6,514 nt of DNA from an archaeon. Lineage in GTDB: Archaea; Nanobdellota; Nanobdellia; Woesearchaeales; GW2011-AR9. The translations under genes were made by a program, and so were the position numbers. The notes under the pieces are model-generated. The model saw nothing but the letters and a program-made list of their open reading frames with translations. It ran no database searches and was not told where the DNA came from. The DNA lies in NCBI GenBank assembly GCA_020053615.1, contig JAGVMW010000154.1, forward strand, positions 1-6,514, read 5' to 3'. Below are positions 1 through 5,676 of this stretch, one piece after another. Every line of letters starts with the position of its first letter. The stretch's first letter is position 1.

Positions 1-85
1 GAGATGCAACTATCGCATCTCAGCCCAGAAAATCACTCTCGATTTTTCTGGGCAGTGGTGATAATGGTGCTATCACTCACTTTTT
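1..85 (+). other. Three tandem hairpins followed by a T run (possible structured RNA or terminator)
   Basis: Three hairpins sit next to each other, separated by single A residues at 22 and 54. Hairpin 1 pairs GAGATGC (1-7) with GCATCTC (15-21) around a 7-nt loop. Hairpin 2 pairs GCCCAGAAAA (23-32) with TTTTCTGGGC (44-53), extendable by two pairs across a bulged T. Hairpin 3 pairs GTG (55-57) and GTGATA (58-63) with TATCAC (71-76) and CAC (78-80), with T77 bulged and a 7-nt loop. TTTTT follows at 81-85. The segment is about 46-48% GC, clearly richer than the AT-rich DNA after it. An alternative helix could form between GGGCA (50-54) and TGCCC (92-96). The strand is a guess from the T run. The left edge of the window may cut the structure. 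I do not recognise an RNA family; a 3' UTR or terminator of a gene to the left is equally possible. Confidence 0.5.
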
Positions 86-204
86 GGACTGTGCCCAAAG
101 TATAAGATATATTATTCACGCCTTGTTTTTTAATTCTGAACTCTACTAATCCAAGAAATCCAGCTTCTTAAACATATTTAACAAGTGCGCAAACCCCACC
201 AAAA
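86..204. other. Intergenic stretch with no recognisable gene
   Basis: Between the hairpin cluster and the abiEi promoter I see no credible coding region on either strand. The only notable content is the left copy of the direct repeat at 146-167 and a CCCCACC element at 194-200. Confidence 0.6.
146..167. repeat. Left copy of direct repeat flanking the AbiE module
   Basis: The first 16 bases, CTAATCCAAGAAATCC, are identical to 1743-1758. After one mismatch (A here, T in the other copy) five more bases, GCTTC, match 1760-1764, giving 21 of 22. Read on the minus strand this copy would encode K-L-D-F-L-D-stop, against K-Q-D-F-L-D-stop at the true end of top6A. Similarity stops abruptly on both sides. 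It is best explained as a duplicated top6A 3' end, such as a target-site or attachment-site duplication. Confidence 0.8.
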
Positions 205-216
205 AGTATTTATACT
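205..216 (+). promoter_or_regulatory. TATA-box promoter of the abiE operon
   Basis: AGTATTTATACT, preceded by an A-rich, BRE-like AAAAAG, is centred about 30 bp before the ATG at 241. That spacing predicts transcription starting at or next to the start codon, hence a leaderless mRNA. No Shine-Dalgarno motif precedes the ATG, which agrees. The octamer TTTATACT recurs at 227-234, between the TATA box and the start codon. Confidence 0.6.
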
Positions 217-240
217 AGTTATGCTTTTTATACTCAAAAC

Positions 241-996
241 ATGAAAAAAACAAAGAATAACTATAAAATATATAAAAGCCTTTCCCGACAGGAAGCCGCT
301 CTTCTAAATGCTGTGGAGCCCTTAATAGTCTTTTCTCCGTTAGAAATAAAGAGGCTTAGCGGATGGAAATCCTCTAGAATCAGCAATACTCTTTCCACCC
401 TAAAACGTAAAAAAGTAATACTCCACCTGCAAAAAAATAAATATATTCTCTCGGAGAAAGTTCCTCAAAACTTATTTTTAGCAGCCACCGCTTTAACTGC
501 TCCGTCTTATATCAGTTTTTGGACTGCTTCATCTTATTATGGCTTTACTGAACAGCAAGTTAGCGCCATACAGGCAATTTCTACCAAACAGTATCCTAAT
601 TTTAAGATTGGAACAACAAAAGTAGAAGTTACCACAGTAGATCCAAAACGTTTCTTTGGCTATGCCAAAATACAAAACTTTGCCCTGGCAGAAAAAGAAA
701 AGCTAATTTTAGACTGCCTTCATTGGCCGGAAAAAGCGGGAGGCATCAGCGAATTAAAGAAAATAATTAATTCAGCTTGGCTTTCAATAGAAAGAGGAAA
801 ACTACAAGAATACCTTATTAAATTCAGAAATAAATCTTTGTTTGCCCGCCTCGGATACTTACTGGAGGAATTGAAATTACCTTTTCCAGAAGAGTTCTTC
901 TTGCGAAATATTCCTCGGGGATTCGTGCTTCTTAATCCCTCTCTTAAACCCAGCAAAAAATACAACCAAAAATGGAAGGTGAATATCAATGATTAG
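241..996 (+). CDS. abiEi: AbiEi-type antitoxin (winged-helix transcriptional regulator)
   Basis: This 251-residue protein looks like the antitoxin of a type IV AbiE toxin-antitoxin pair (AbiEi/COG5340 family). Residues about 15-72 form a predicted winged helix-turn-helix, with a recognition-helix-like stretch GWKSSRISNTLSTLKRKK followed by a KYIL wing. Residues 90-105 (YISFWTASSYYGFTEQ) match the start of the AbiEi C-terminal domain, followed by EKEKLILDCL (151-160), GGISEL (168-173) and a late ARLGYLLEEL (202-211). In the family the N-terminal domain represses its own operon and the C-terminal domain is needed to neutralise the toxin. The ATG is about 30 bp after a TATA box and lacks a Shine-Dalgarno motif, so it is probably translated from a leaderless mRNA. 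The last codons overlap the toxin gene start by 8 bp. Identification rests on motif recognition and on the toxin next door. Confidence 0.85.
   Translation: MKKTKNNYKIYKSLSRQEAALLNAVEPLIVFSPLEIKRLSGWKSSRISNTLSTLKRKKVILHLQKNKYILSEKVPQNLFLAATALTAPSYISFWTASSYYGFTEQQVSAIQAISTKQYPNFKIGTTKVEVTTVDPKRFFGYAKIQNFALAEKEKLILDCLHWPEKAGGISELKKIINSAWLSIERGKLQEYLIKFRNKSLFARLGYLLEELKLPFPEEFFLRNIPRGFVLLNPSLKPSKKYNQKWKVNIND
978..982 (+). promoter_or_regulatory. Shine-Dalgarno site for abiEii
   Basis: GGTGA, complementary to the usual archaeal 16S rRNA 3' end, lies inside the abiEi reading frame 6 nt before the ATG at 989. It supports that start and suggests the toxin is translated from the same mRNA, probably coupled to antitoxin translation. 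Confidence 0.65.
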
Positions 997-1798
997 CAAA
1001 GAAGAATTAAATCGAATTGCTCAGCAAACCGGATTGCCTTTGTACCAGCAGGAAAAGGATTACTTCCTGAAGTTATTTCTGCATTTTTATTACCTGCATT
1101 TTCAGGAAGCCGTCTTTAAAGGTGGGACTTGTATCAAGTATCTATTGGGATTGGAAAGATTCTCGGAGGATTTGGATTTCAACATCAAGAATCCAACTCA
1201 GTTTAAAAGAGAAGTGCAGAAGATATTTCAAGACTTCCAAAAAATAGGAATCAACTGTTTCTTTCTAAAAGAGGAGATTTTCCCTGATTCTTACACCTGC
1301 GAGTTCGGAGTAGAGGGACCTCTTTTTCAGGGTACAGCCCAGACCAGAAATAAGTTTAGGATTGATGCCGGTTATCGAGTAGGAACTGCGAAAAAGCCCC
1401 AGTGGAAACTCATAAAAAGCGAATATCCTGAAACGAGAGAAAATTTTTTAGTTTTAACTATGGACCTTCAGGAAATAATGGTGGAAAAAATTACCTGCCT
1501 TTTTCAGAGAAAGAAAGGAAGAGATTTGTACGACTTGTGGTTTCTAATTCAAGCGGGGATAAAACTTGACCGAGCTTTGTTGGATAAGAAACTAGGGAAA
1601 GAAGGCTTTATCTTGGACAAAGAAAGAATAGTCACAAAATCAAAGTATGAGAGAGATCTTAACCGGCTTTCCCCGCGGGTTATTCCTTATGAGCAGGTGA
1701 GAAAGGCAGTGTTGGATTTGTTAGGGGAAGAGAAGAATAAATCTAATCCAAGAAATCCTGCTTCCGAATCTTCTCCGGCAGGTACTTTTCAGAAATAA
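989..1798 (+). CDS. abiEii: AbiEii-type nucleotidyltransferase toxin
   Basis: This 269-residue protein has the hallmarks of AbiEii toxins (PF08843, DNA polymerase beta-like nucleotidyltransferases). Residues 44-47 KGGT form the nucleotide-binding motif. Residues 57-64 (R-FSEDLDF) supply the metal-binding D61 and D63. KFRIDAGYR (122-130) is a likely third motif with D126. EIMVEKITCLFQRKKGRDLYDLWFL (around 162-186) holds the conserved lysine and R-D-L-Y-D-L block. Characterised family members stall growth by nucleotide transfer; some related enzymes modify tRNA 3' ends. The target here is unknown. The ATG overlaps the antitoxin stop (ATGATTAG) and has a good Shine-Dalgarno. Unusually, residues 252-269 are encoded by bases that are also the antisense of the top6A 3' end, so the native C-terminus was probably near E-E-K-N-K (247-251). 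All catalytic motifs lie before this tail, so the toxin is probably intact. Confidence 0.88.
   Translation: MISKEELNRIAQQTGLPLYQQEKDYFLKLFLHFYYLHFQEAVFKGGTCIKYLLGLERFSEDLDFNIKNPTQFKREVQKIFQDFQKIGINCFFLKEEIFPDSYTCEFGVEGPLFQGTAQTRNKFRIDAGYRVGTAKKPQWKLIKSEYPETRENFLVLTMDLQEIMVEKITCLFQRKKGRDLYDLWFLIQAGIKLDRALLDKKLGKEGFILDKERIVTKSKYERDLNRLSPRVIPYEQVRKAVLDLLGEEKNKSNPRNPASESSPAGTFQK
1743..1764. repeat. Right copy of direct repeat (3' end of top6A)
   Basis: This copy matches 146-167 at 21 of 22 positions. On the minus strand it is the last seven codons and TAG stop of top6A (K-Q-D-F-L-D). On the plus strand it is read through by the abiEii frame. Confidence 0.8.
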
Positions 1799-2906
1799 AC
1801 GAGATTCCTTTAGAACTCAACGCTTGAATTTCTACTTTAGCATTGAACTCTTTCATCATCTTGAACTGCCGCTGCCAATCTTTGTTTTTGACGAACCATT
1901 CATATGCCTGCATCTGCTTCATCCTAGAAATATCCTGTTCAGTTAATTTGATGAAGTGCCTTTTCAAATCGTAATTAACGATATCATCACAAGTAATTCC
2001 TAAAAATCTAACCGTAGGAATAGCCATCTCTCCGGCCATATGTGCTAAGCTAATCGAACCATATTTGATAACCGAATAAATGTACCATCCCCAAGGATCT
2101 CCGTCCGTTAAAATATAAATCGGAAGTTTATGTTCGACACTCAATCTTTGCAGCAACCTTCTAATTCCTCTGGTCGTCTGCCCCTGTGAAGACATGATGA
2201 TACAATTCTGCTTATTCCAGAACCTATCCTCGTGCAATCTCTCCCATACTGCTGCTTTTTCCATGTACACGACATATTTAGCTTCAACTTTCTTGAATTT
2301 AATCTCTTCCACATTACTAGGAATACTCCACCCACCGCTGCCCAATTTAGACCAATCAATCGTATCTCCAGAATCTTCTACTATTACTTTTCCGGCAACA
2401 CTGCCCATCTTGTTAGCGTTGACGTGCAGACATTCGCGTGAAAAATCAGTAATTATCTCTAAATCTTCGATGGCTTTATCGGTTTCTTTTTGGTCATCAA
2501 CTATATTTATTTTAGTATTAGGAATAGTACGCTTAGCCATATAAAATACATCTCTCAAGCTGGCATGCTTCATCGAATCTAGCAGGTTTTTACAGATGGA
2601 AGCCACTTCAATCGTCTGCAGGAATTTTTTGGTGTGCGCCACGTTAAAAAAGAATCTCTGAGCAGTTTTGTCTCCTAAAGCAAGAGTCTTGGCTTCTTTA
2701 TCATAAAAAACGTTGCTTAATCCGCGTACGGACATCTCAATCTTGGGATTTTTTCCTTTGTTGATATCCTGAACAACGGATTTTCCTAAAGAGATTAATT
2801 CATTGTAAGGATTCTGTTTATTAGAATTAATTTTACATCCATCGCACTCATGGTCGCTTAACTTTTTTTGTCCAGATTTTTTTGAATCATCTTTGTCTTT
2901 GGTCAT
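1743..2906 (-). CDS. top6A: DNA topoisomerase VI subunit A
   Basis: This 387-residue protein is the cleavage subunit of type IIB topoisomerase, a Spo11 relative that makes the transient double-strand break through a tyrosine. The winged-helix (CAP-like) domain spans about 75-160 and carries the S-L-R-D-V-F-Y motif; Y122 is the predicted active-site tyrosine, with F121 where many homologues have a second tyrosine. The Toprim domain (about 211-380) contains E216 in YMEKAAVWERL and the acidic D268-G-D270 of TDGDPWGWYIYS, which bind magnesium. Length is close to that of other archaeal subunits. An N-terminal lysine/aspartate-rich extension includes H19, C21 and C24. Start is certain: ATG directly follows the top6B TAA stop, with GAGG 8 nt before it inside top6B. 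It would act with subunit B as an A2B2 heterotetramer. Its 3' end overlaps the oppositely oriented toxin gene by 56 bp. Confidence 0.97.
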   Translation of the reverse strand: MTKDKDDSKKSGQKKLSDHECDGCKINSNKQNPYNELISLGKSVVQDINKGKNPKIEMSVRGLSNVFYDKEAKTLALGDKTAQRFFFNVAHTKKFLQTIEVASICKNLLDSMKHASLRDVFYMAKRTIPNTKINIVDDQKETDKAIEDLEIITDFSRECLHVNANKMGSVAGKVIVEDSGDTIDWSKLGSGGWSIPSNVEEIKFKKVEAKYVVYMEKAAVWERLHEDRFWNKQNCIIMSSQGQTTRGIRRLLQRLSVEHKLPIYILTDGDPWGWYIYSVIKYGSISLAHMAGEMAIPTVRFLGITCDDIVNYDLKRHFIKLTEQDISRMKQMQAYEWFVKNKDWQRQFKMMKEFNAKVEIQALSSKGISFISEKYLPEKIRKQDFLD

Positions 2907-4556
2907 TTAATCTTCCTCTTCGCTTCTTTCTGCCAGCTTAGTATCCTCTTCGACATTTCCTTTCAGCGATTCCAGATTATGGATAACGTTTTGTATCTCT
3001 TCTTTCTTAATCATCTCTTTAAGTTTTTTTATCAGCTGCTCTTTGTTATCTCCGGTTAATCTAGAAAGAGCATCAGCAACTTCTGGGATATAACTGTCAA
3101 ACATATTAGCACGTTCAAGTTGATTTTGTACTCGTACTTTCTTGTTAACATAAGATTGTAATTTTCTTCCTGCTTCTTGTAATCCTAACTTAATTTCTTT
3201 GATAATTTCAGGGTAATGCGCTAGGGCTTCTTTAGATTCAGATGTAAATGGCACCCATACCGAAGCAATGTGCAATAAGATTGTTACTGGACCGACAGGA
3301 ATAGCGCCGTTGCTCTGCTGCAACCCATACGATTTCCAAGCGGTAGCGATTACTGATTTAGTGAAAGCACATGAGCCCTGTTGATATAATAAAGGAACAC
3401 GATTAGCAAAGCGAAGTAAAGTTACAGGTTCATCTTTAGGTTGAGCGCCGCCATAAGCAATTCCTACTTCTACTAGAAATGGATTTCCACGATAAACAAA
3501 TACTGGCCGAGATACTGCAGTGTAAAATTCAGCATTAATTTCTTTCTTAAGGCTTTTCTCCAATAATTCCGCTCCTATCGGGCTTAAACAATCAGTTGGC
3601 GGAGACATTATTTTACTTTTTTGTATTCCATTATACAACTGCTCGGCCATCTCTCGAGTGAAATCTTTGGGTTTAGTGTTAGGTAATAACGATGAATTTT
3701 CACATATCTCTTTGGCTGTTCCTGGACCTACACGACAGAATTCAGTAGTTAGAAATTGCTGTAAAGTGCGGCATTCAGTATTCTCTAACATTTTGATTAA
3801 TCTTCCTAATTCAACTCCATACGGATGCGGTTGGATTTCTTTAGGTTCAGGTGGCAGTTTATTTGCGGCTCGAGAATAAATTACCTGCTGCGCTTCAGGA
3901 TTAGTATAAATAAAAGTAGCATGAGGATTGATGATAGCGGTTTCTTTCAAATATTCATCTACGGATTGGTGGCCTTTCATATAGCTGCCGTCTAAATCTA
4001 CTTCGATTCTGGTACCATGGTCTTTACCTTCCCAATTGAATTGTTCTTCCTCTTCTACATCAGGAGCGTTCTTCTGGGTATTTATTTTTAGCTTGATGCG
4101 ATTAGCAATCTTGGTTGGACCAGTTTTAGAAGAGATTATAGCTGGTTTTCCAGTAGTTAATTGACCATAAAGAACGGTAGCAGAAATTCCAATACCTTGC
4201 TGACCGCGACTTTGAGCAAGTTTGAAAAACTTCGAACCGTATAATAATTTTGCAAATATCTTAGGCAATTGTTCTTTTACAATTCCCGGACCATTATCTT
4301 CAATAATAACTCTGAATCTAGTTTCAGATAGCTGAATTAGTTCTATATTTATTTCCGGCAATATTCCCGCTTCTTCGCAAGCGTCTAAAGAATTGTCTAC
4401 AGCTTCTTTTACCGCCGTTAAAAGCGCTTTTCGGGGGTTATCGAAACCGAGTAAATGGCGGTTTTTCTCGAAGAATTCAGCTATACTTATATCTCGCTGT
4501 TTCTTAGCCAAATCTTCTGCGGTTTTCCGCTGTCCAGTACCGTTTTCTTCTGCCAT
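2907..4556 (-). CDS. top6B: DNA topoisomerase VI subunit B (ATPase)
   Basis: This 549-residue protein is the ATP-binding gate of topoisomerase VI. The GHKL (Bergerat) ATPase fold occupies about residues 20-235: N-box EAVDNSLDA with E51 and N55, then IEDNGPGI with D87, then the glycine lid KLLYGSKF...RGQQGIGIS (about 104-125). A helix-two-turn-helix domain follows (about 240-315, containing VGPGTAKEI). The transducer domain covers about 320-475 and includes the WKSY element (407-410) and a conserved SESKEA stretch (439-444) that probably holds the ATP-contacting switch lysine. The remaining roughly 70 residues are charged and helical, and there is no additional Ig-like C-terminal domain. It is first in a two-gene operon with top6A. 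The start lies 29 bp after a TATA box, so the mRNA is probably leaderless. ATP binding dimerises this subunit and drives strand passage. Confidence 0.97.
   Translation of the reverse strand: MAEENGTGQRKTAEDLAKKQRDISIAEFFEKNRHLLGFDNPRKALLTAVKEAVDNSLDACEEAGILPEINIELIQLSETRFRVIIEDNGPGIVKEQLPKIFAKLLYGSKFFKLAQSRGQQGIGISATVLYGQLTTGKPAIISSKTGPTKIANRIKLKINTQKNAPDVEEEEQFNWEGKDHGTRIEVDLDGSYMKGHQSVDEYLKETAIINPHATFIYTNPEAQQVIYSRAANKLPPEPKEIQPHPYGVELGRLIKMLENTECRTLQQFLTTEFCRVGPGTAKEICENSSLLPNTKPKDFTREMAEQLYNGIQKSKIMSPPTDCLSPIGAELLEKSLKKEINAEFYTAVSRPVFVYRGNPFLVEVGIAYGGAQPKDEPVTLLRFANRVPLLYQQGSCAFTKSVIATAWKSYGLQQSNGAIPVGPVTILLHIASVWVPFTSESKEALAHYPEIIKEIKLGLQEAGRKLQSYVNKKVRVQNQLERANMFDSYIPEVADALSRLTGDNKEQLIKKLKEMIKKEEIQNVIHNLESLKGNVEEDTKLAERSEEED
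2915..2918 (-). promoter_or_regulatory. Shine-Dalgarno site for top6A
   Basis: On the minus strand GAGG lies inside the final codons of top6B, 8 nt before the top6A ATG. The top6B stop and top6A start abut as TAAATG, so ribosomes finishing subunit B could reinitiate on subunit A, helping equal production of the two partners. Confidence 0.6.
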
Positions 4557-4580
4557 AGTTTATAAGAGAAAAACAAAACG

Positions 4581-4588
4581 GTTATAAA
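4581..4588 (-). promoter_or_regulatory. TATA box of the top6BA operon
   Basis: On the minus strand the sequence reads CCTTTATAACC, centred about 29 bp before the top6B ATG at 4556. This places the transcription start at or beside the start codon, and no Shine-Dalgarno motif is present. A CCCCACC element (4601 to 4595 on this strand) lies just upstream of the box. Confidence 0.65.
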
Positions 4589-4636
4589 GGTTGCGGTGGG
4601 GGATGTCTGCGGGAGAGTGGTGAAACAAATCTAGAA

Positions 4637-4648
4637 AAATAGTTAAAC
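4637..4648 (+). promoter_or_regulatory. Weak TATA-like promoter of the glycosylase gene
   Basis: AATAGTTAAAC is centred about 29 bp before the ATG at 4671, the leaderless spacing. It is a poor TATA match. A better AT-rich stretch, CATATTTTAAT at 4652-4662, is too close to the ATG to drive this start, so the promoter assignment is tentative. Confidence 0.35.
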
Positions 4649-4670
4649 CCCCATATTTTAATTAGTTTAT

Positions 4671-5639
4671 ATGAGAATAATAGAGCTGAAACATAAAACA
4701 ACTATCGAACTAAAACCTAATCCACCGTATAACTTTAATGCTAATTTTCATAAACCATCTCATTTTCCCTCTTCCGATAACATCTGGGAGAAAGATAATT
4801 ATTGGCTCAGTATGCGATGGAAAAGAGAGAGATTAGGATTAAAATGTGAGAATTTGGGAACGATAAACAACCCTAAGATAAAAGTGAATATTTATTCTCA
4901 GAAAGAATTATCTGCTCAATTTGTAGAACTGTTAATCCCAGAAATTAGGTGGAGGTTTAATTTTGATTCAGATATCTCTGATTTCTGCGGAAAATATAAA
5001 GCAGATAAGATTCTTGGTTCGATTATCAAGAAATGGAAAGGTATGAAACCAATCGCAGCAAATTCACTGTATGAAACTTTAGTGATTTATGTTGTTCTTC
5101 AGAATGCAACAGTTAGACGTTCAGTTCAGATGCTGGAGAAGTTATTTGATAAATTTGGAGAGAAGATAAAATATGATGATAAAGTCTTAGCGGTATTTTG
5201 GGATTCCTCAGAGATGGCAAAGTCCTCTGAACTAGAATTGAGAGAGTTGAAAGTTGGCTATCGAGCAAGGTTCTTAATTAAGATTACAGAGCAGTTTGTA
5301 AGTAAGGAGATTGATGAATTTGGGTTGAGAAAGAAGAGCAAAGCAGAAATCAAAAAAGAAATGCTGAGATTATATGGTATTGGCCCGGCATCAGTAGAAT
5401 ATTTACTGTTTGAAGACTTTTATTTCTGTGATAAAGTAGAAACAATCCCTCCATGGGAGCAGAAAATACTGTCAAAGCTGATTTTCAATAAAGAACTGGT
5501 TCCTACTGAGAAAATATTGAAGTTCTTCAGGAAATTTAAAGGGTGGGAGAAACTGGCTTTTCACTACCTGTGGGAAGATTTGTTTTGGAAGAGAAAACAT
5601 CAGCATATTGAATGGCTAGAAAAAGAGATTAGGCTTTAA
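4671..5639 (+). CDS. Helix-hairpin-helix DNA glycosylase, AlkA/OGG-like
   Basis: This 322-residue protein resembles the COG0122 group (3-methyladenine and 8-oxoguanine DNA glycosylases), which excise damaged bases in base-excision repair. The N-terminal 100 residues are beta-rich with YWLSMRW (44-50), like the AlkA/OGG N-terminal domain. The HhH-GPD core starts at about 131 with SLYETLVIYVVLQNATVRRSV, the helix with the conserved Q-N/Q-Q. The DNA-binding hairpin is LYGIGPASVEYLL (234-246). After it, canonical enzymes carry a catalytic aspartate (L-P-x-D or V-D). Here the aligned stretch is ETIPPWEQKIL (257-267), with no aspartate; E263 is the nearest acidic residue. It may belong to a divergent subfamily with altered chemistry. 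No iron-sulfur cysteine cluster is visible at the C-terminus. It diverges from top6B across 114 bp and ends 35 bp from the convergent ACT gene. The lesion specificity cannot be read from sequence. Confidence 0.8.
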   Translation: MRIIELKHKTTIELKPNPPYNFNANFHKPSHFPSSDNIWEKDNYWLSMRWKRERLGLKCENLGTINNPKIKVNIYSQKELSAQFVELLIPEIRWRFNFDSDISDFCGKYKADKILGSIIKKWKGMKPIAANSLYETLVIYVVLQNATVRRSVQMLEKLFDKFGEKIKYDDKVLAVFWDSSEMAKSSELELRELKVGYRARFLIKITEQFVSKEIDEFGLRKKSKAEIKKEMLRLYGIGPASVEYLLFEDFYFCDKVETIPPWEQKILSKLIFNKELVPTEKILKFFRKFKGWEKLAFHYLWEDLFWKRKHQHIEWLEKEIRL

Positions 5640-5662
5640 GGAGTAAACGCCATTATAACTTG

Positions 5663-5676
5663 AATTTTTGAAAATT
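5663..5676. terminator. Possible bidirectional terminator between convergent genes
   Basis: AATTTT (5663-5668) and AAAATT (5671-5676) form a small dyad in the 35-bp gap between the glycosylase stop and the ACT gene stop. The T5 run serves the plus strand and the A4 run gives a T run on the minus strand, in keeping with archaeal T-rich termination. The hairpin itself is very weak. Confidence 0.35.

Larger units (their letters stand above)
146..1764. mobile_element. Putative inserted AbiE toxin-antitoxin cassette bounded by direct repeats
   Basis: A unit of about 1.6 kb containing a promoter, the antitoxin gene and the toxin gene lies exactly between two 22-bp direct repeats (146-167 and 1743-1764). 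The right repeat is the 3' end of top6A. The arrangement resembles insertion into a gene's 3' end with the host gene's end regenerated, as known for integrative elements. No integrase, transposase or terminal inverted repeat is visible inside, so the unit could not move by itself, and how it arrived is inferred. Recombination between the repeats would remove the module and leave an intact top6A. Confidence 0.5.

Noticed and set aside
1..85. Transfer RNA or part of one, because two hairpins have 7-nt loops
   Set aside because: No T-loop consensus, no acceptor stem, and stem lengths of 7, 10-12 and 9 bp do not fit tRNA arms.
1..140. C/D-box guide RNA (GTGATAA and CTGA-like boxes on either strand)
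   Set aside because: Boxes are imperfect, spacing between C and D boxes is wrong, and the segment folds into strong hairpins that guide RNAs avoid.
146..213. A minus-strand frame ending K-K-L-D-F-L-D-stop that could be a decayed second copy of a top6A end
   Set aside because: Similarity to top6A covers only the last seven codons, upstream residues do not match, and a stop codon closes the frame after about 22 residues. A short duplicated repeat explains it better than a pseudogene.
720..989. Minus-strand 89-codon open frame opposite abiEi
   Set aside because: It lies wholly within a recognisable antitoxin gene, with no promoter or ribosome site and no recognisable domain.
2194..2544. Plus-strand open frames antisense to top6A
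   Set aside because: They are shadows of a strongly conserved gene and their translations show no family features.
3658..4587. Plus-strand open frames antisense to top6B (3658-3879 and 4393-4587)
   Set aside because: They lie opposite conserved GHKL and transducer codons and have no recognisable motifs.
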